Shown: piece after piece, positions 16,519-25,730 of the stretch
How positions within the stretch are numbered: the first letter of the stretch is position 1
Layout: each line of letters starts with the position of its first letter
Source: Roseinatronobacter monicus
GTDB taxonomy: Bacteria > Pseudomonadota > Alphaproteobacteria > Rhodobacterales > Rhodobacteraceae
DNA length: 64,000 nt
Assembly (NCBI RefSeq): GCF_006716865.1
Contig: NZ_VFPT01000001.1
Location: 3,708,824 to 3,772,823 of the forward strand
Reading direction: 5' to 3'
Made by a program: the position numbers and the translations under genes
The notes under the pieces: generated by a model
What the model saw: only the letters and a program-made list of their open reading frames with translations
Told to the model about the DNA's origin: nothing
Databases searched by the model: none

Positions 16519-17244
16519 ATGACAACCCCGAACGCCCCCCCAGAGAAACGCAATTTCTACGGTCGCATCAAGGGCAAGACCCTGAAGCCCGCCCAAAGGC
16601 GCTATCTGGACGAGGATCTGCATGCCCTGCGCCCTGTCGGTGTCAGCCCAGAGGAGAACCCCGCGCGCACAGTGCTGGACCCGCACAGCTTTTTCGGCGA
16701 TGCGCGCCCGCTCTGGCTGGAAGTGGGTTTTGGCGGCGGCGAGCATCTGGTGCACCAATGCGGGCTGAACCCGCAAACTGGCTTTCTTGGATGCGAGCTG
16801 TATATCAACGGTGTCGCCATGCTGCTGGGCAAGATTCGCAGCGCGCAGGTTGATAATTTGCGCATTTACCCTTGGGATGTGCGCGATTTGTTCGATGTGT
16901 TGCCCGATCAATGTCTGGAGCGGGCCTTTTTGCTGTATCCAGACCCGTGGCCCAAAGCGCGCCATCACCGCCGCCGGTTTGTCACACCTGAATATCTGGA
17001 CCCGTTGGCGCGCGTCTTGCAGCCCGGTGCGATTTTCCGGGTGGCAACCGATATTCCTGATTACGTCCGCCAGACGATGGAAGAGGTGCCGCCCGCTGGC
17101 TTTGACTGCCTGACGCCCACACCTGCGGATTGGCAAACCCCGTGGGATGACTGGCTGTCCACAAGATACGAGCAAAAGGCGCTCCGCGAAGGGCGCACGC
17201 CGCATTACCTGACCTTCCGGCGGAATGAACAGCCAGCGCGCTGA
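16519..17244 (+). CDS. trmB: tRNA (guanine-N7-)-methyltransferase
   Basis: 241 residues from the ATG at 16519 (preceded by CCGGAG). It methylates G46 of tRNA using SAM. Visible motifs are the SAM site LEVGFGGGEHL, the family segment LLYPDPWPKARHHRRRFV and the C-terminal TRYEQKALREGRTPHYLTF. The frame is open 52 codons further upstream, but that part lacks conserved sequence and a ribosome site. It is divergent from the FKBP gene and 86 bp upstream of dnaE2. Confidence 0.95.
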   Translation: MTTPNAPPEKRNFYGRIKGKTLKPAQRRYLDEDLHALRPVGVSPEENPARTVLDPHSFFGDARPLWLEVGFGGGEHLVHQCGLNPQTGFLGCELYINGVAMLLGKIRSAQVDNLRIYPWDVRDLFDVLPDQCLERAFLLYPDPWPKARHHRRRFVTPEYLDPLARVLQPGAIFRVATDIPDYVRQTMEEVPPAGFDCLTPTPADWQTPWDDWLSTRYEQKALREGRTPHYLTFRRNEQPAR

Positions 17245-17290
17245 TCTGTCCCATGCGGGATGACAGACAGGCCTTGCCCGAATCGCACAA

Positions 17291-17305
17291 GAACAAATAT
17301 AGAAC
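17291..17305. promoter_or_regulatory. LexA (SOS) box upstream of dnaE2
   Basis: GAAC-AAATATA-GAAC at 17291-17305 reads GTTC-N7-GTTC on the other strand, the direct-repeat LexA site of alphaproteobacteria. It lies 25 bp before the dnaE2 ATG, in the likely promoter, so dnaE2 is predicted to be DNA-damage induced. Confidence 0.85.
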
Positions 17306-17330
17306 ATTTGATCTGTGTTAAGGGGCAATC

Positions 17331-20300
17331 ATGTCAGAGATTGGCGCGCAAGGTTACGCCGAGCTGTGCGTGACCTCGAATTTTACCTTTCTGACCGGGG
17401 CGTCGCACCCTGAGGAGTTGGTCGCAAGAGCGGCTGAACTGGGGCTGGCCGCGATTGCGCTGACAGATCGCAATTCGCTGGCCGGTGTGGTGCGCGCGCA
17501 TGTGGCGCTGCGCGAATTGGGTCGCGCGCAGGCCGAGGCTTTGTCCATCCGCTCGCACCGGCAGACCGACGCGTCCAGCCGCCAGACCGAGACGGGCGTG
17601 GCCCTGTCCGTGCCGGACGGCCCTTTGCCGCGCCTGATCGTGGGCGCGCGGTTGGTGTTGCGTGACAGTGCAGTTGAATGGCTGGCGCTGCCGCTGTGCC
17701 GTGCAGGCTATGCCCGCCTGTCGCGGCTACTCAGCCTTGGCAAACGGCGCGCCCCCAAGGGCGCATGTCATCTGGACCACGCGGATTTTCTGGAAACCGC
17801 CCATGACATGGCCCTGATCGCGCTGCCCCCGGAGGGGCGGGACGCAGAAGCGGATGCCCAGATACGCCAGATCGCCCAGCGCTACCCCGGCAATTGTTAT
17901 CTGGGGGCCGTGCCGCGCTATGACGGGTGCGATGCTGAACGCCTTGCGGCCTATGCGCATCGGGCGGCGGCGCTTGCGGTGCCGATGGTCGCATTGGGCG
18001 ATGTGCTGATGCATGCCTCACGGCGGCGCAAGCTGGCCGATGTGCTGACCTGTATGCGGACGGGGTGCGATATTGACAGTCTTGGCGCGCGCGCCCTGCC
18101 CAATGCCGAAGCGCGCCTGAAATCCGGCCCCGAAATGGCCCGCATCTTTGCGCGCTATCCCGCAGCGCTGCGCCGCACGCTGGAAATCGCGGATCGTTGT
18201 GCCTTCAGTCTGGATGAGTTGTCTTATGAATACCCTGACGAAGTGACCAATGGCGAAGCCGCGCAGGCGCGGTTGGAACGGCTGGTGCAAGAGGGGCTGT
18301 GGCGGCGTTTTCCCGATGGCACGCCCCCCGACACCGCAGGCAAGGTCACCAAAGAGCTGCGCATCATCAAGGCCTTGGGCTTTGCCGCCTATTTCCTGAC
18401 TGTGCATGACATTGTGGCCTTTGCGCGCGGGCGCGGCATTTTATGTCAAGGGCGCGGGTCGGCGGCCAATTCGGTGATCTGCTATGTGCTGGGCATTACC
18501 GAAGTGCCCCCTGACACGATTTCGATGGTGTTCGAGCGGTTCATGTCCGAAGCGCGCGGAGAGCCGCCTGATATTGATGTCGATTTCGAGCATGAACGCC
18601 GTGAGGAGGTGATTCAGCATATCTATAAGCGCTATGGCCGCGACTGCGCGGGGCTGACCGCAACGGTTATCCATTTCCGGTCGCGCGCCGCTGTGCGCGA
18701 GGTGGGCAAGGTGATGGGGCTGTCGGCAGATGTGGTGTCGGCGCTGGCGTCATCGTCGATGGGCTGGCGTTCTGGCCCGCCTGCGCCGGAGCGGCTGCGC
18801 GAATTGGGGCTGGATGCGTCAGAGCCGCGTCTGGCGCAAACCATGGCGCTGATCGCGGATATTATCGGATTTCCACGTCACCTGAGCCAGCATGTCGGCG
18901 GGTTTGTCATCACCAAGGGGCGGCTGGATGAGCTGTGCCCGATTGAGAACGCCGCGATGGAGGGGCGCACGGTTATTGAATGGGACAAGGATGACATCAA
19001 TGCGCTGGGCATTCTGAAGGTTGATGTGCTGTCGCTTGGGATGCTGACCTGCATCCGCAAATGCTTCGATCTGGTCGCCCAGACTGGCGGGTCGCGCTAC
19101 ACGCTTGAAAACCTGCCGCGCGAAGACAGCACCACCTATGACATGCTGTGCCGCGCCGATGCGATTGGCGTGTTTCAGGTGGAATCCCGCGCGCAGATGA
19201 ATTTCCTGCCGCGCATGCGCCCGCGCTGCATGTATGATCTGGTGATCGAGGTGGCGATTGTGCGCCCCGGCCCCATTCAGGGCGGCATGGTGCACCCCTA
19301 TATCCGCCGCCGTCAGGGGAAAGAGGCGGTGCATCTGCCCAGCCCGGAGTTGCGCGGCGTGTTGGAGCGCACCCTTGGCGTGCCGCTGTTTCAGGAACAG
19401 GCCATGCAGATTGCCGTTGTCGCCGCAGGCTTCACGCCTGAAGAAGCGGACAGGCTGCGCCGCAGCCTTGCCACCTTCAAGCGCATGGGCACGATTGGCA
19501 GTTTTCGGGACCGGTTTCTGAAGGGCATGTTGGAGCGCGGCTATGCGCCCGATTTCGCCGAAGCCTGCTTTGCGCAGATCGAGGGGTTTGGCGAATATGG
19601 CTTCCCCGAATCTCACGCGGCCAGTTTTGCGCTGCTGGTCTATGCCTCGGCGTGGTTGAAGCGGCACCATCCGGCGGCCTTTGCCTGTGCGCTTCTCAAT
19701 AGCCAGCCAATGGGGTTTTATGCGCCCGCCCAGATCGTGCGCGATGCGCGCGAGCATGGGGTCGAGGTGCGGCCCGTCTCGGCCAATCAGTCGCATTGGG
19801 ACTGCACGCTGGAACGCCGCGCGGATGGCCGACTTGCCTTGCGGCTGGGCTTTCGGCAGGTGCGCGGAATGGGGCAGGACGATGCAGACTGGATCGTGGC
19901 CGCGCGCGGCAATGGCTACCCGGATGCCGAAAGCCTGTGGCGGCGGGCAGGGGTGGTCCCCGGCACCCTGACGCGGCTGGCCGAAGCTGACGCGCTGGCC
20001 TGTATGGGGTTGGCGCGACGCGAAGCGCTTTGGGCCGTGCGCGCGTTGCGTGCGCCCAAACCCCTGCCCTTGTTTGACGCAGGCATGGACGGCGAAGGGA
20101 TCGTCGAGGGCCCCGTCACCCTGCCCGCGCTGTCATTGGGCGAAGCTGTGGTCGAAGACTATCTGTCGCTGCGCCTGAGCTTGCGCGCCCACCCGATGGA
20201 GTTGGTGCGCCCAAGCCTGCCAGGATTGACCCCGCATCACGAACTGATGCAGGCGCGCGGGCGGGTTTCGGTCTGTGGGCTGGTCATCACACGCCAGCGT

Positions 20301-20648
20301 CCCGGCACAGCCTCGGGGGTGATTTTCATTACATTGGAGGATGAAACCGGCGTCAGCAATGTGGTGGTCTGGCCGAAAATCTATGAGCAATTTCGCCGCG
20401 CGGTCCTTGGGGGGCGGTTGCTGCGGGTGACAGGCCGCGTGCAGCGAGAGGGGGTTGTGATCCATGTGATTGCAGAAAAGGTCGAGGATTGCTCGGCCCT
20501 GCTGGGCGACATGGGGCGCGGGGTAATCGACCCGACATCCGGGCGCGGCGATGAGGCGCGCCGACCGGTACCGACCCGCCAGCCCCAATCCGTGCGCCAC
20601 CCGCGCGAACAGGCAAAACAGCTTTTCCCCAGCCGCGATTTTCACTGA
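17331..20648 (+). CDS. dnaE2: Error-prone DNA polymerase III alpha subunit DnaE2 (ImuC)
   Basis: 1105 residues. The N-terminal PHP domain starts with SNFTFLTGASHPEELV, which is more DnaE2-like than DnaE1. The polymerase core has the metal-binding DIDVDF at about 414-419, GRGSAANS before it and FQEQAMQIA further on. A C-terminal OB-fold follows (VSVCGLVITRQRPGTASGVIFITLEDETG...VVVWP), and the protein ends with a ...FPSRDFH tail. DnaE2 carries out translesion synthesis with ImuA and ImuB. Those partners are usually adjacent upstream in this family but are not here. The ATG is preceded by AAGGGG, and a LexA box lies just upstream. Confidence 0.95.
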   Translation: MSEIGAQGYAELCVTSNFTFLTGASHPEELVARAAELGLAAIALTDRNSLAGVVRAHVALRELGRAQAEALSIRSHRQTDASSRQTETGVALSVPDGPLPRLIVGARLVLRDSAVEWLALPLCRAGYARLSRLLSLGKRRAPKGACHLDHADFLETAHDMALIALPPEGRDAEADAQIRQIAQRYPGNCYLGAVPRYDGCDAERLAAYAHRAAALAVPMVALGDVLMHASRRRKLADVLTCMRTGCDIDSLGARALPNAEARLKSGPEMARIFARYPAALRRTLEIADRCAFSLDELSYEYPDEVTNGEAAQARLERLVQEGLWRRFPDGTPPDTAGKVTKELRIIKALGFAAYFLTVHDIVAFARGRGILCQGRGSAANSVICYVLGITEVPPDTISMVFERFMSEARGEPPDIDVDFEHERREEVIQHIYKRYGRDCAGLTATVIHFRSRAAVREVGKVMGLSADVVSALASSSMGWRSGPPAPERLRELGLDASEPRLAQTMALIADIIGFPRHLSQHVGGFVITKGRLDELCPIENAAMEGRTVIEWDKDDINALGILKVDVLSLGMLTCIRKCFDLVAQTGGSRYTLENLPREDSTTYDMLCRADAIGVFQVESRAQMNFLPRMRPRCMYDLVIEVAIVRPGPIQGGMVHPYIRRRQGKEAVHLPSPELRGVLERTLGVPLFQEQAMQIAVVAAGFTPEEADRLRRSLATFKRMGTIGSFRDRFLKGMLERGYAPDFAEACFAQIEGFGEYGFPESHAASFALLVYASAWLKRHHPAAFACALLNSQPMGFYAPAQIVRDAREHGVEVRPVSANQSHWDCTLERRADGRLALRLGFRQVRGMGQDDADWIVAARGNGYPDAESLWRRAGVVPGTLTRLAEADALACMGLARREALWAVRALRAPKPLPLFDAGMDGEGIVEGPVTLPALSLGEAVVEDYLSLRLSLRAHPMELVRPSLPGLTPHHELMQARGRVSVCGLVITRQRPGTASGVIFITLEDETGVSNVVVWPKIYEQFRRAVLGGRLLRVTGRVQREGVVIHVIAEKVEDCSALLGDMGRGVIDPTSGRGDEARRPVPTRQPQSVRHPREQAKQLFPSRDFH

Positions 20649-20656
20649 GAGGTCAG

Positions 20657-21153
20657 TCACAGATTCAGCGTCAATGCCCCGCCGCGATAAGCGCCCGAGA
20701 CCAGATAGCCCGGCTTGCTCACATCCGGGAATTGCGCCGCCCAGTCGCGGAAGCGGTCATTGGTGACAACGCGCGCGTCATGATCCTGTGCAAATTGCAA
20801 GATGAACCTATCAGCGGGCACGCCCTTGCTGACCACCAACACATAGTCGGGCGAAAGCCCAAGCTGCTGCGCCATTTCCCTGTGGTTGCGGTAGCGCCCT
20901 TCCAGTTTGTAGCCTGCATTCGCGTCAAATACGACACCGGGCTGGTAACCTTGTTGACTGAGATGCGTCAGCACCTCGCGCACAGGCTCAAGGCTGGGTT
21001 GGCCGTTATTCCAGTGCATGACATTGGACCCATCCAGCAAGATCGAAGGGGCCGTGGCCCGCGCGCGCCTGCGCCACAGCGCCTGCACGGTCAGGAACAG
21101 TGCAGCGGCACCTGTTATCAGGCCAAGAAAAAGCGCATCCGTATAACCGGGAA
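20657..21153 (-). pseudogene. NYN-domain ribonuclease, 3' part (interrupted by IS)
   Basis: This part holds the second membrane segment (YTDALFLGLITGAAALFLTVQ), a basic stretch WRRRARA and the NYN / Zc3h12a-like RNase domain: ILLDGSNVMHW, VFDANAGYK and DHDARVVTNDRFRDW supply the clustered acidic residues (D, N, D, D) of the PIN-like active site. The 5' end is cut off by the IS1634-like element at 21153/21154; the remaining 22 codons and the ATG are at 25463-25527. A shortened product from the GTG at 21088 would keep the catalytic domain but lose the membrane anchor. Confidence 0.85.
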
Positions 21154-21322
21154 CCCCAACTTCGACAGTTATTTGGGAAATTTGTGGTCCTGACCATGGG
21201 GCGTCCCAATAAAATCAGAGGGTTGAGTTGCGGCAAGGGTGATTATTCTGGTTTCGCTGTTGTGGCAATTTGCTTTCATAACCGCTATTGATAGTTGGCT
21301 ATATGCACAATATTGTTGCGGC

Positions 21323-22702
21323 ATGTATGCAAAGATCACCAAATCAGGCGGTCGCCAGTATGTTCAGTTGGTCGAAGGCTATCGTACCGAGACCGGCAAG
21401 GTTCGGCATCGCGTTGTCGCAAACCTCGGCCGGCTTGAAGAGCTCAGCCCACAAAAGCTGGACCCACTGATCAATGGCTTGAACCGCGTGCTCGGGCGCA
21501 CCGAGAACACTGCGTTTGCGGTGGAGGTCGAAAGCGCCAAAGCTTACGGGAACGTCTTTGCCCTTCATGAACTCTGGAAAGACCTTGGATTTGATCGCGC
21601 CCTCAGCCGTGCGCTGCGCTCGGGGCGGCGTGAGATCAAGGCAGAGGCACTCGTGCGCGCCATGGTGTTCAACCGGTTGTGCAATCCGGCAAGCAAACTG
21701 GGCTGCCTGCGATGGCTGGATACGGTGGCCATGCCAGATATGCCCGCCAAGGTCACGCATCAGCATCTTTTGCGCGCGATGGATGCGCTGATGGATCATG
21801 CCGAAACAGTTGAGCAGGAACTGGCACGTCAGATCCGTCCCTTGGTTGATCAGCAGTTGGAAATTGTCTTCTATGACCTGACCACGGTGCGCATTCATGG
21901 CGAAGCCCGGCTTGAAGATGATGTTCGCGCCTTTGGTATGAACAAGGAAACGGGCGGGATTGCGCGCCAGTTCGTGCTGGGCGTGGTGCAGACCGCCGAC
22001 GGGCTGCCACTCATGCACACCGTGCATCCGGGGAATGTCGCCGAGACCAAGACCCTGCAGGGCATGCTGCAAACGGTCCTGCAGCGATTTCCTATCCAGC
22101 GCATCATTCTGGTGGCTGATCGTGGCCTGCTCAGCTTGGACAACATCCATCATCTGACCGACATGGCCGACAAGGACGGACGCAAGCTGGAATTCATCCT
22201 GGCCGTGCCTGCGCGCCGCTACAGTGAACTGATGGAAACCTTTCGAAGCTTCGACTTCAGCGAGGGCGATGGATTACGAGAAGCCAGCTTTGAAGGGCAC
22301 CGCCTGATTGTTGCGCATGATGCTGCACGCGCGCGAGAACAGGGCGAGACGCGCCGCGCGCGGATTGATGAGTTGGAGGCCATGGGCAACGCCATGGTTG
22401 CCAAGCTTGACCGGCAAGATGAAGGCAAGAGCGCAAAGGGGCGGCGCGCATCAGACCGGGGGGCCTATAGCCGGTTTGTTCGTGCCATTGCCGATGCCGA
22501 GCTCACCAGATTCATCAAAGCAGATTTCACCGCAGACCGGTTCAGTTGGGAAGTCGATGAAGACGCCATCGCCCGCGCGGCCCTGTTTGATGGCAAGCTC
22601 GTCCTGCTGACCAATGTCCCGGACATCTCACCAGCCGACGCGATTGCGCGCTACAAGGCGTTGGCCGATATCGATATCGACCAGACATTTCGACTCTCAA
22701 GT
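21323..22702 (+). pseudogene. IS1634 family transposase, N-terminal part
   Basis: It starts MYAKITKSGGRQYVQLVEGYRTETGKVRHRVVANLGRLEEL, the usual opening of IS1634 transposases. Two acidic residues of the DDE triad are present in FYDLTTVRIHG and LVADRGLLS. The natural sequence breaks near RYKALADI, where the inner serine recombinase element enters. The expected continuation, with the third catalytic residue in IERGFRVLKS, is found at 25053-25385. The product is therefore truncated and presumably inactive. Confidence 0.88.
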
Positions 22703-24853
22703 GATAAGTTTAAGTTGTTCTGCGCTTTGCCGGGGCGGCAGGCGCCTCAGGTGGGGCGGGCTCGCGCGGATCGCTTTAAGATCCTCGATCATTGTCGCGT
22801 CAGCAGTCACCAGCTTCACCGGTTTGCGGTCATGTTTAACCAGGCGGCTGCTTAGGCGGCCGTTGGCGACCCAATAATACAGGGTCGCTTGAGGCATGCC
22901 GATGGCTTCGGCTAATTCTCGGATTGTCCACTCGTCGGGTTCGCGCACAATCATCGCTGAGGCGCTGGGTTTTTTGCGCTGTGGTTTGGCGATGCCCGCC
23001 GCAACCAGGCGGTGGCGGACCATTTCGGGGGTATAGGTGTTACGACGCTTGGGGGGGACAAAGCCTTCTTCGTTGAGAATATTGGCAATGCAGCGGCTAC
23101 TGTGGCCAGCTTCGTAGAGTTCCTTCATGCGCGCAATCAGTGCCGGATAGCTGCTGAGCGCGGTGATCCGCGCGACAGGACGGATCACCTTGTGCATCGT
23201 TTGATTGCCGCCATGCCAATGACACGTGACCTCCACATGCTCGGTGTCATCAACCATCTTGATGATAACCCTTTCGAGCAGCAGCCGTACAATTTCCTGT
23301 CGTTCTCTTTGTGTGGTTGTTGCCGCCTGCCAAAGCGCGGGGAGATCTTGGGTAAGGGTACGGATCGCCTCCAGTTCAGTGCGGCTCGGTGCTTGCAGAC
23401 GTTCGCGCTGGAAGCGGTCATAATCAACCATGAGGCGCGCTTGGCTCGCCAGCGCCTCTTCCCAACTCTTCTCGAGACTACGCGCAACCAGTCGGTTCTC
23501 TGGCTCGACGCTGGCATAACTCCGCCGGGCGCGATCAACCTCGAATTGGGCGCGCTCAAGACGCTGCTGCCATTGACGATCGAGAGATTTGCGTTCCGCT
23601 TCAAGGTCGCTGGCGACCGCAAGACTGATCTCGAGCGCGGCTGGTTCCAGCGATCGCAGGATAGCGCGCGACACAGCCTCATCAACCGGGGCCGCTTTAA
23701 GCGACTGACAGATTGGTTCTGCGTAGGCCATGTGCATGCCATTGCAGATGTAGCGCGCGACTTGACCATTGTTGTTATAGGTTGGCTGCATCCTCAAGCC
23801 GCACGCGCCACAAATCACCATGCCCGATAGCAAAGCGCTTCCAGCCCGGACCGGCCCCTGCGCGCTCGGCAGGTTGGCCCTAATCTGCGCTTGGATGCTC
23901 TCGAATTGCTCCAAGCTGATATAGGCCGGCAACCGGTCTGGCAGAAACACCTCGACATTGTCCGGCGCCTTCACGCAGCGCCCGGTTCCAGGACGCCCCG
24001 GCTTCTGGCGCCGCCTGTCGACGGGCCGCGCACCCCAGGCATACACACCGGCATAAATAGGATTGTTGAACAGGTTATGCAGCGTGGCTCGGCTTGGGCG
24101 GCGCCACTCAAGATCACCCTTGGTCGGGCCATCTTTCCTGCGTATCGGCATCTGTATATTGTGCTCGTTCAGATACCGCAGCACACCTCCAACCGACCGC
24201 AGCCGCTCAAACAAATCAAAGATAAGACGGATGACGCCCTGGGCCTGTTCATCAGGTTCGAAGATGACCTCCCCCGACGGGCGCGCTACATAACCCGCTG
24301 GCAAACTCTTTGCGAGTTCGCCGCGCCGGGCCTTCGCACGTCGCCCCTCCAGCATTCTTGCCTTGATAATATGCAGTTCGGCCTCGCTCATTGTCCCCTT
24401 TAAGCCTAACAGGAGCCTATCGTTGAAATTCGATGGGTCGTAAACGCCATCGGCATCCGCAATCAATGTATCGAATAGGGAGCAAATCTCCAACAACTGG
24501 TGCCAGTCCCGGCACGAGCGCGCAAGCCGTGACATCTCGACCCCAAGGACCAATCCGACACGACCCAGTCCGACTTCTGCTACCAGCCGCTGAAAGCCAA
24601 GCCGTCCCTCGATCGAGGCGCCCGAGCGTCCCAGATCATCGTCGACCACGACGATCGCTTCCCGCGGCCAGCCAAGTGCGAAAGCCCGGTCAACCAGAGC
24701 GTATTGCAGCCGTGTCGATTCCTGATTGCGCTCAACCTGCTGCAGCGTTGATTGGCGAATATAAACGATCGCTTGGCGATCGCGATGCTGTCCGCAGACT
24801 TTCTCGGGTAAACTCTGGGCGCGCGGGACCATGATCGATTCTGACGTCATCAT
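22697..24853 (-). CDS. Large serine recombinase (resolvase N-terminus, Zn ribbon)
   Basis: 718 residues from the ATG at 24853, preceded by AAGGAG. The resolvase domain has the catalytic serine in YIRQST (Ser35) and the conserved DLGRSGAS, EMSRLARS and KARMLEGRRAKARRGE segments. A recombinase domain (GYV...IFEPDEQAQGVIRLIF...NPIYAGVYAWG), a zinc ribbon with CGACG (about 365) and a later C...C pair, and a coiled coil (about 410-480) follow. The C-terminus has two added helix-turn-helix-like stretches (SSRCIANILNEEGFVPP; WTIRELAEAIGMPQATLYYWVANGRLSSR). The stop lies within the left direct repeat. Confidence 0.92.
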   Translation of the reverse strand: MMTSESIMVPRAQSLPEKVCGQHRDRQAIVYIRQSTLQQVERNQESTRLQYALVDRAFALGWPREAIVVVDDDLGRSGASIEGRLGFQRLVAEVGLGRVGLVLGVEMSRLARSCRDWHQLLEICSLFDTLIADADGVYDPSNFNDRLLLGLKGTMSEAELHIIKARMLEGRRAKARRGELAKSLPAGYVARPSGEVIFEPDEQAQGVIRLIFDLFERLRSVGGVLRYLNEHNIQMPIRRKDGPTKGDLEWRRPSRATLHNLFNNPIYAGVYAWGARPVDRRRQKPGRPGTGRCVKAPDNVEVFLPDRLPAYISLEQFESIQAQIRANLPSAQGPVRAGSALLSGMVICGACGLRMQPTYNNNGQVARYICNGMHMAYAEPICQSLKAAPVDEAVSRAILRSLEPAALEISLAVASDLEAERKSLDRQWQQRLERAQFEVDRARRSYASVEPENRLVARSLEKSWEEALASQARLMVDYDRFQRERLQAPSRTELEAIRTLTQDLPALWQAATTTQRERQEIVRLLLERVIIKMVDDTEHVEVTCHWHGGNQTMHKVIRPVARITALSSYPALIARMKELYEAGHSSRCIANILNEEGFVPPKRRNTYTPEMVRHRLVAAGIAKPQRKKPSASAMIVREPDEWTIRELAEAIGMPQATLYYWVANGRLSSRLVKHDRKPVKLVTADATMIEDLKAIRASPPHLRRLPPRQSAEQLKLIT

Positions 24854-24980
24854 CGCTCTCCTTGGTCTCGATCGCGCTGCGGATCTGGCGCAGCGCCATC
24901 CGCCCCAACAGTGCGATGGCCTCCTGCCGTCGATCCAACGGCAGCATCTGAAATTCTGGAACTGACGGTACTTCGCTCAT
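24732..24980 (-). CDS. Possible small protein upstream of the serine recombinase
   Basis: 82 residues from the ATG at 24980, or 104 from 25046, close to the right end of the element. The middle part, LPLDRRQEAIALLGRMALRQIRSAIETKESDDD, looks like an amphipathic helix-rich small protein. The frame overlaps the start of the recombinase by about 120 bp, which weakens the case, and no family is recognised. If real it would be a helper of the recombinase. Confidence 0.35.
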   Translation of the reverse strand: MSEVPSVPEFQMLPLDRRQEAIALLGRMALRQIRSAIETKESDDDVRIDHGPARPEFTRESLRTASRSPSDRLYSPINAAAG

Positions 24981-25052
24981 CGCGTGATCCCATCCAGCGT
25001 GCGAGCGCGCGAAGCGCTTCAAATCCGATTCTGGGGGGATCATCATGCTCTG

Positions 25053-25385
25053 TCAAGTTATAAGAGGCAGGCTCTATGGTATATCGAGCGGGGCTTTCGC
25101 GTCCTGAAATCTGACATCGAGATCGCGCCAGTTCATCACAGATTGCCCGACCGTATCCGCGCCCATGCGCTGATCTGCTTTTTGGCGCTGGTGCTCTACC
25201 GTGTCATGCGCATGCGGCTCAAAGCCAAAGGACACTCCACCAGCCCACGCATGGCGCTCGACCTGCTTGCCACGCTTCAGCAACATATCACACGCATTGG
25301 ACCAACCACTCAGAAAGGGATCACCCGCACGCAGCCTGAACAACTCGACCTCTTTGATGCACTCGGCTTGAACAAGCCGTCCTGA
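25053..25385 (+). pseudogene. IS1634 family transposase, C-terminal part
   Basis: It continues the transposase after the nested element: SSYKRQALWYIERGFRVLKSDIEIAPVHHRLPDRIRAHALICFLALVLYRVMRMRLKAKG, with the third DDE acidic residue in IERGFRVLKS, and ends at TGA 25383-25385. There is no start codon of its own with a ribosome site. Together with 21323-22702 it makes one complete transposase. Confidence 0.85.
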
Positions 25386-25462
25386 GCGCCCGGTTGTGGC
25401 AAAAACCACAATCTCGACTCAATAAAATCAATCACTTATCGTCTTAACTGTCGAAGTTGGGG

Positions 25463-25527
25463 GGAACGACCACGCCAACTGCGCAGATCATTGCGGAAAG
25501 CGCCAATAATATCAGTGGAATGCGCAT
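25463..25527 (-). pseudogene. NYN-domain ribonuclease, 5' part
   Basis: The ATG at 25527 is preceded by GAGGGAT. It encodes MRIPLILLALSAMICAVGVV before meeting the IS. Joined to base 21149 (one copy of GGAA kept), it gives 65 + 493 = 558 bp, a 185-residue protein with two N-terminal membrane segments followed by the NYN domain. The exact restoration of frame and of a hydrophobic N-terminus is strong evidence that this was the intact gene. Confidence 0.85.
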
Positions 25528-25680
25528 CTATCCCTCGATCGTTCATTCGCAAAGTATCACCCTGACCCCATCGGGTGTGGTGCCATTTTGGTAATAGGTA
25601 TTTCCGGCAAGACTATGGCGTTTTGCGTGATTGGCCGGAAACTTTCCCCCAAACCCCGCAGCGCTGCCTTGTCACAAAAA

Positions 25681-25702
25681 GACCCCGGCGCATGCCGGGG
25701 TC
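25681..25702 (-). terminator. Rho-independent terminator of clpB
   Basis: GACCCCGGC (25681-25689) pairs with GCCGGGGTC (25694-25702) over loop GCAT. On the minus strand it is followed by five T, 29 bp after the clpB stop. Confidence 0.9.
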
Positions 25703-25730
25703 AGGGAGCTTGGAATGGCAGCGCAGCGCT

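Larger units (their letters stand above)
22694..25064. mobile_element. Large serine recombinase element nested in the IS transposase
   Basis: The insert is bordered by a 15 bp direct repeat with two mismatches: CTCTCAAGTGATAAG (22694-22708) and CTGTCAAGTTATAAG (25050-25064). Joining the halves at the shared TCAAGT keeps the transposase frame open. It encodes a large serine recombinase and perhaps one small protein. A second candidate boundary is ATATCGA (22668-22680, two overlapping copies; 25081-25087), which would give RYKALADIERGF directly and make the insert slightly longer. The exact ends are unresolved. Confidence 0.75.
21154..25462. mobile_element. IS1634-like insertion sequence, itself interrupted
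   Basis: The ends are an 18 bp perfect inverted repeat: CCCCAACTTCGACAGTTA at 21154-21171 and its complement at 25445-25462. The flanks repeat GGAA (21150-21153 and 25463-25466), or GGGAAC if the terminal C/G is counted in the duplication. It carries one transposase gene broken by a second element at about 22702. Without the inner insert the element would be about 1.95 kb, a usual size for the family. It lies inside an NYN ribonuclease gene. Confidence 0.9.

Noticed and set aside
23012..23830. A 272-codon + strand frame inside the serine recombinase element
   Set aside because: It is the shadow of the recombinase coding region; the minus strand has the catalytic serine and zinc ribbon.
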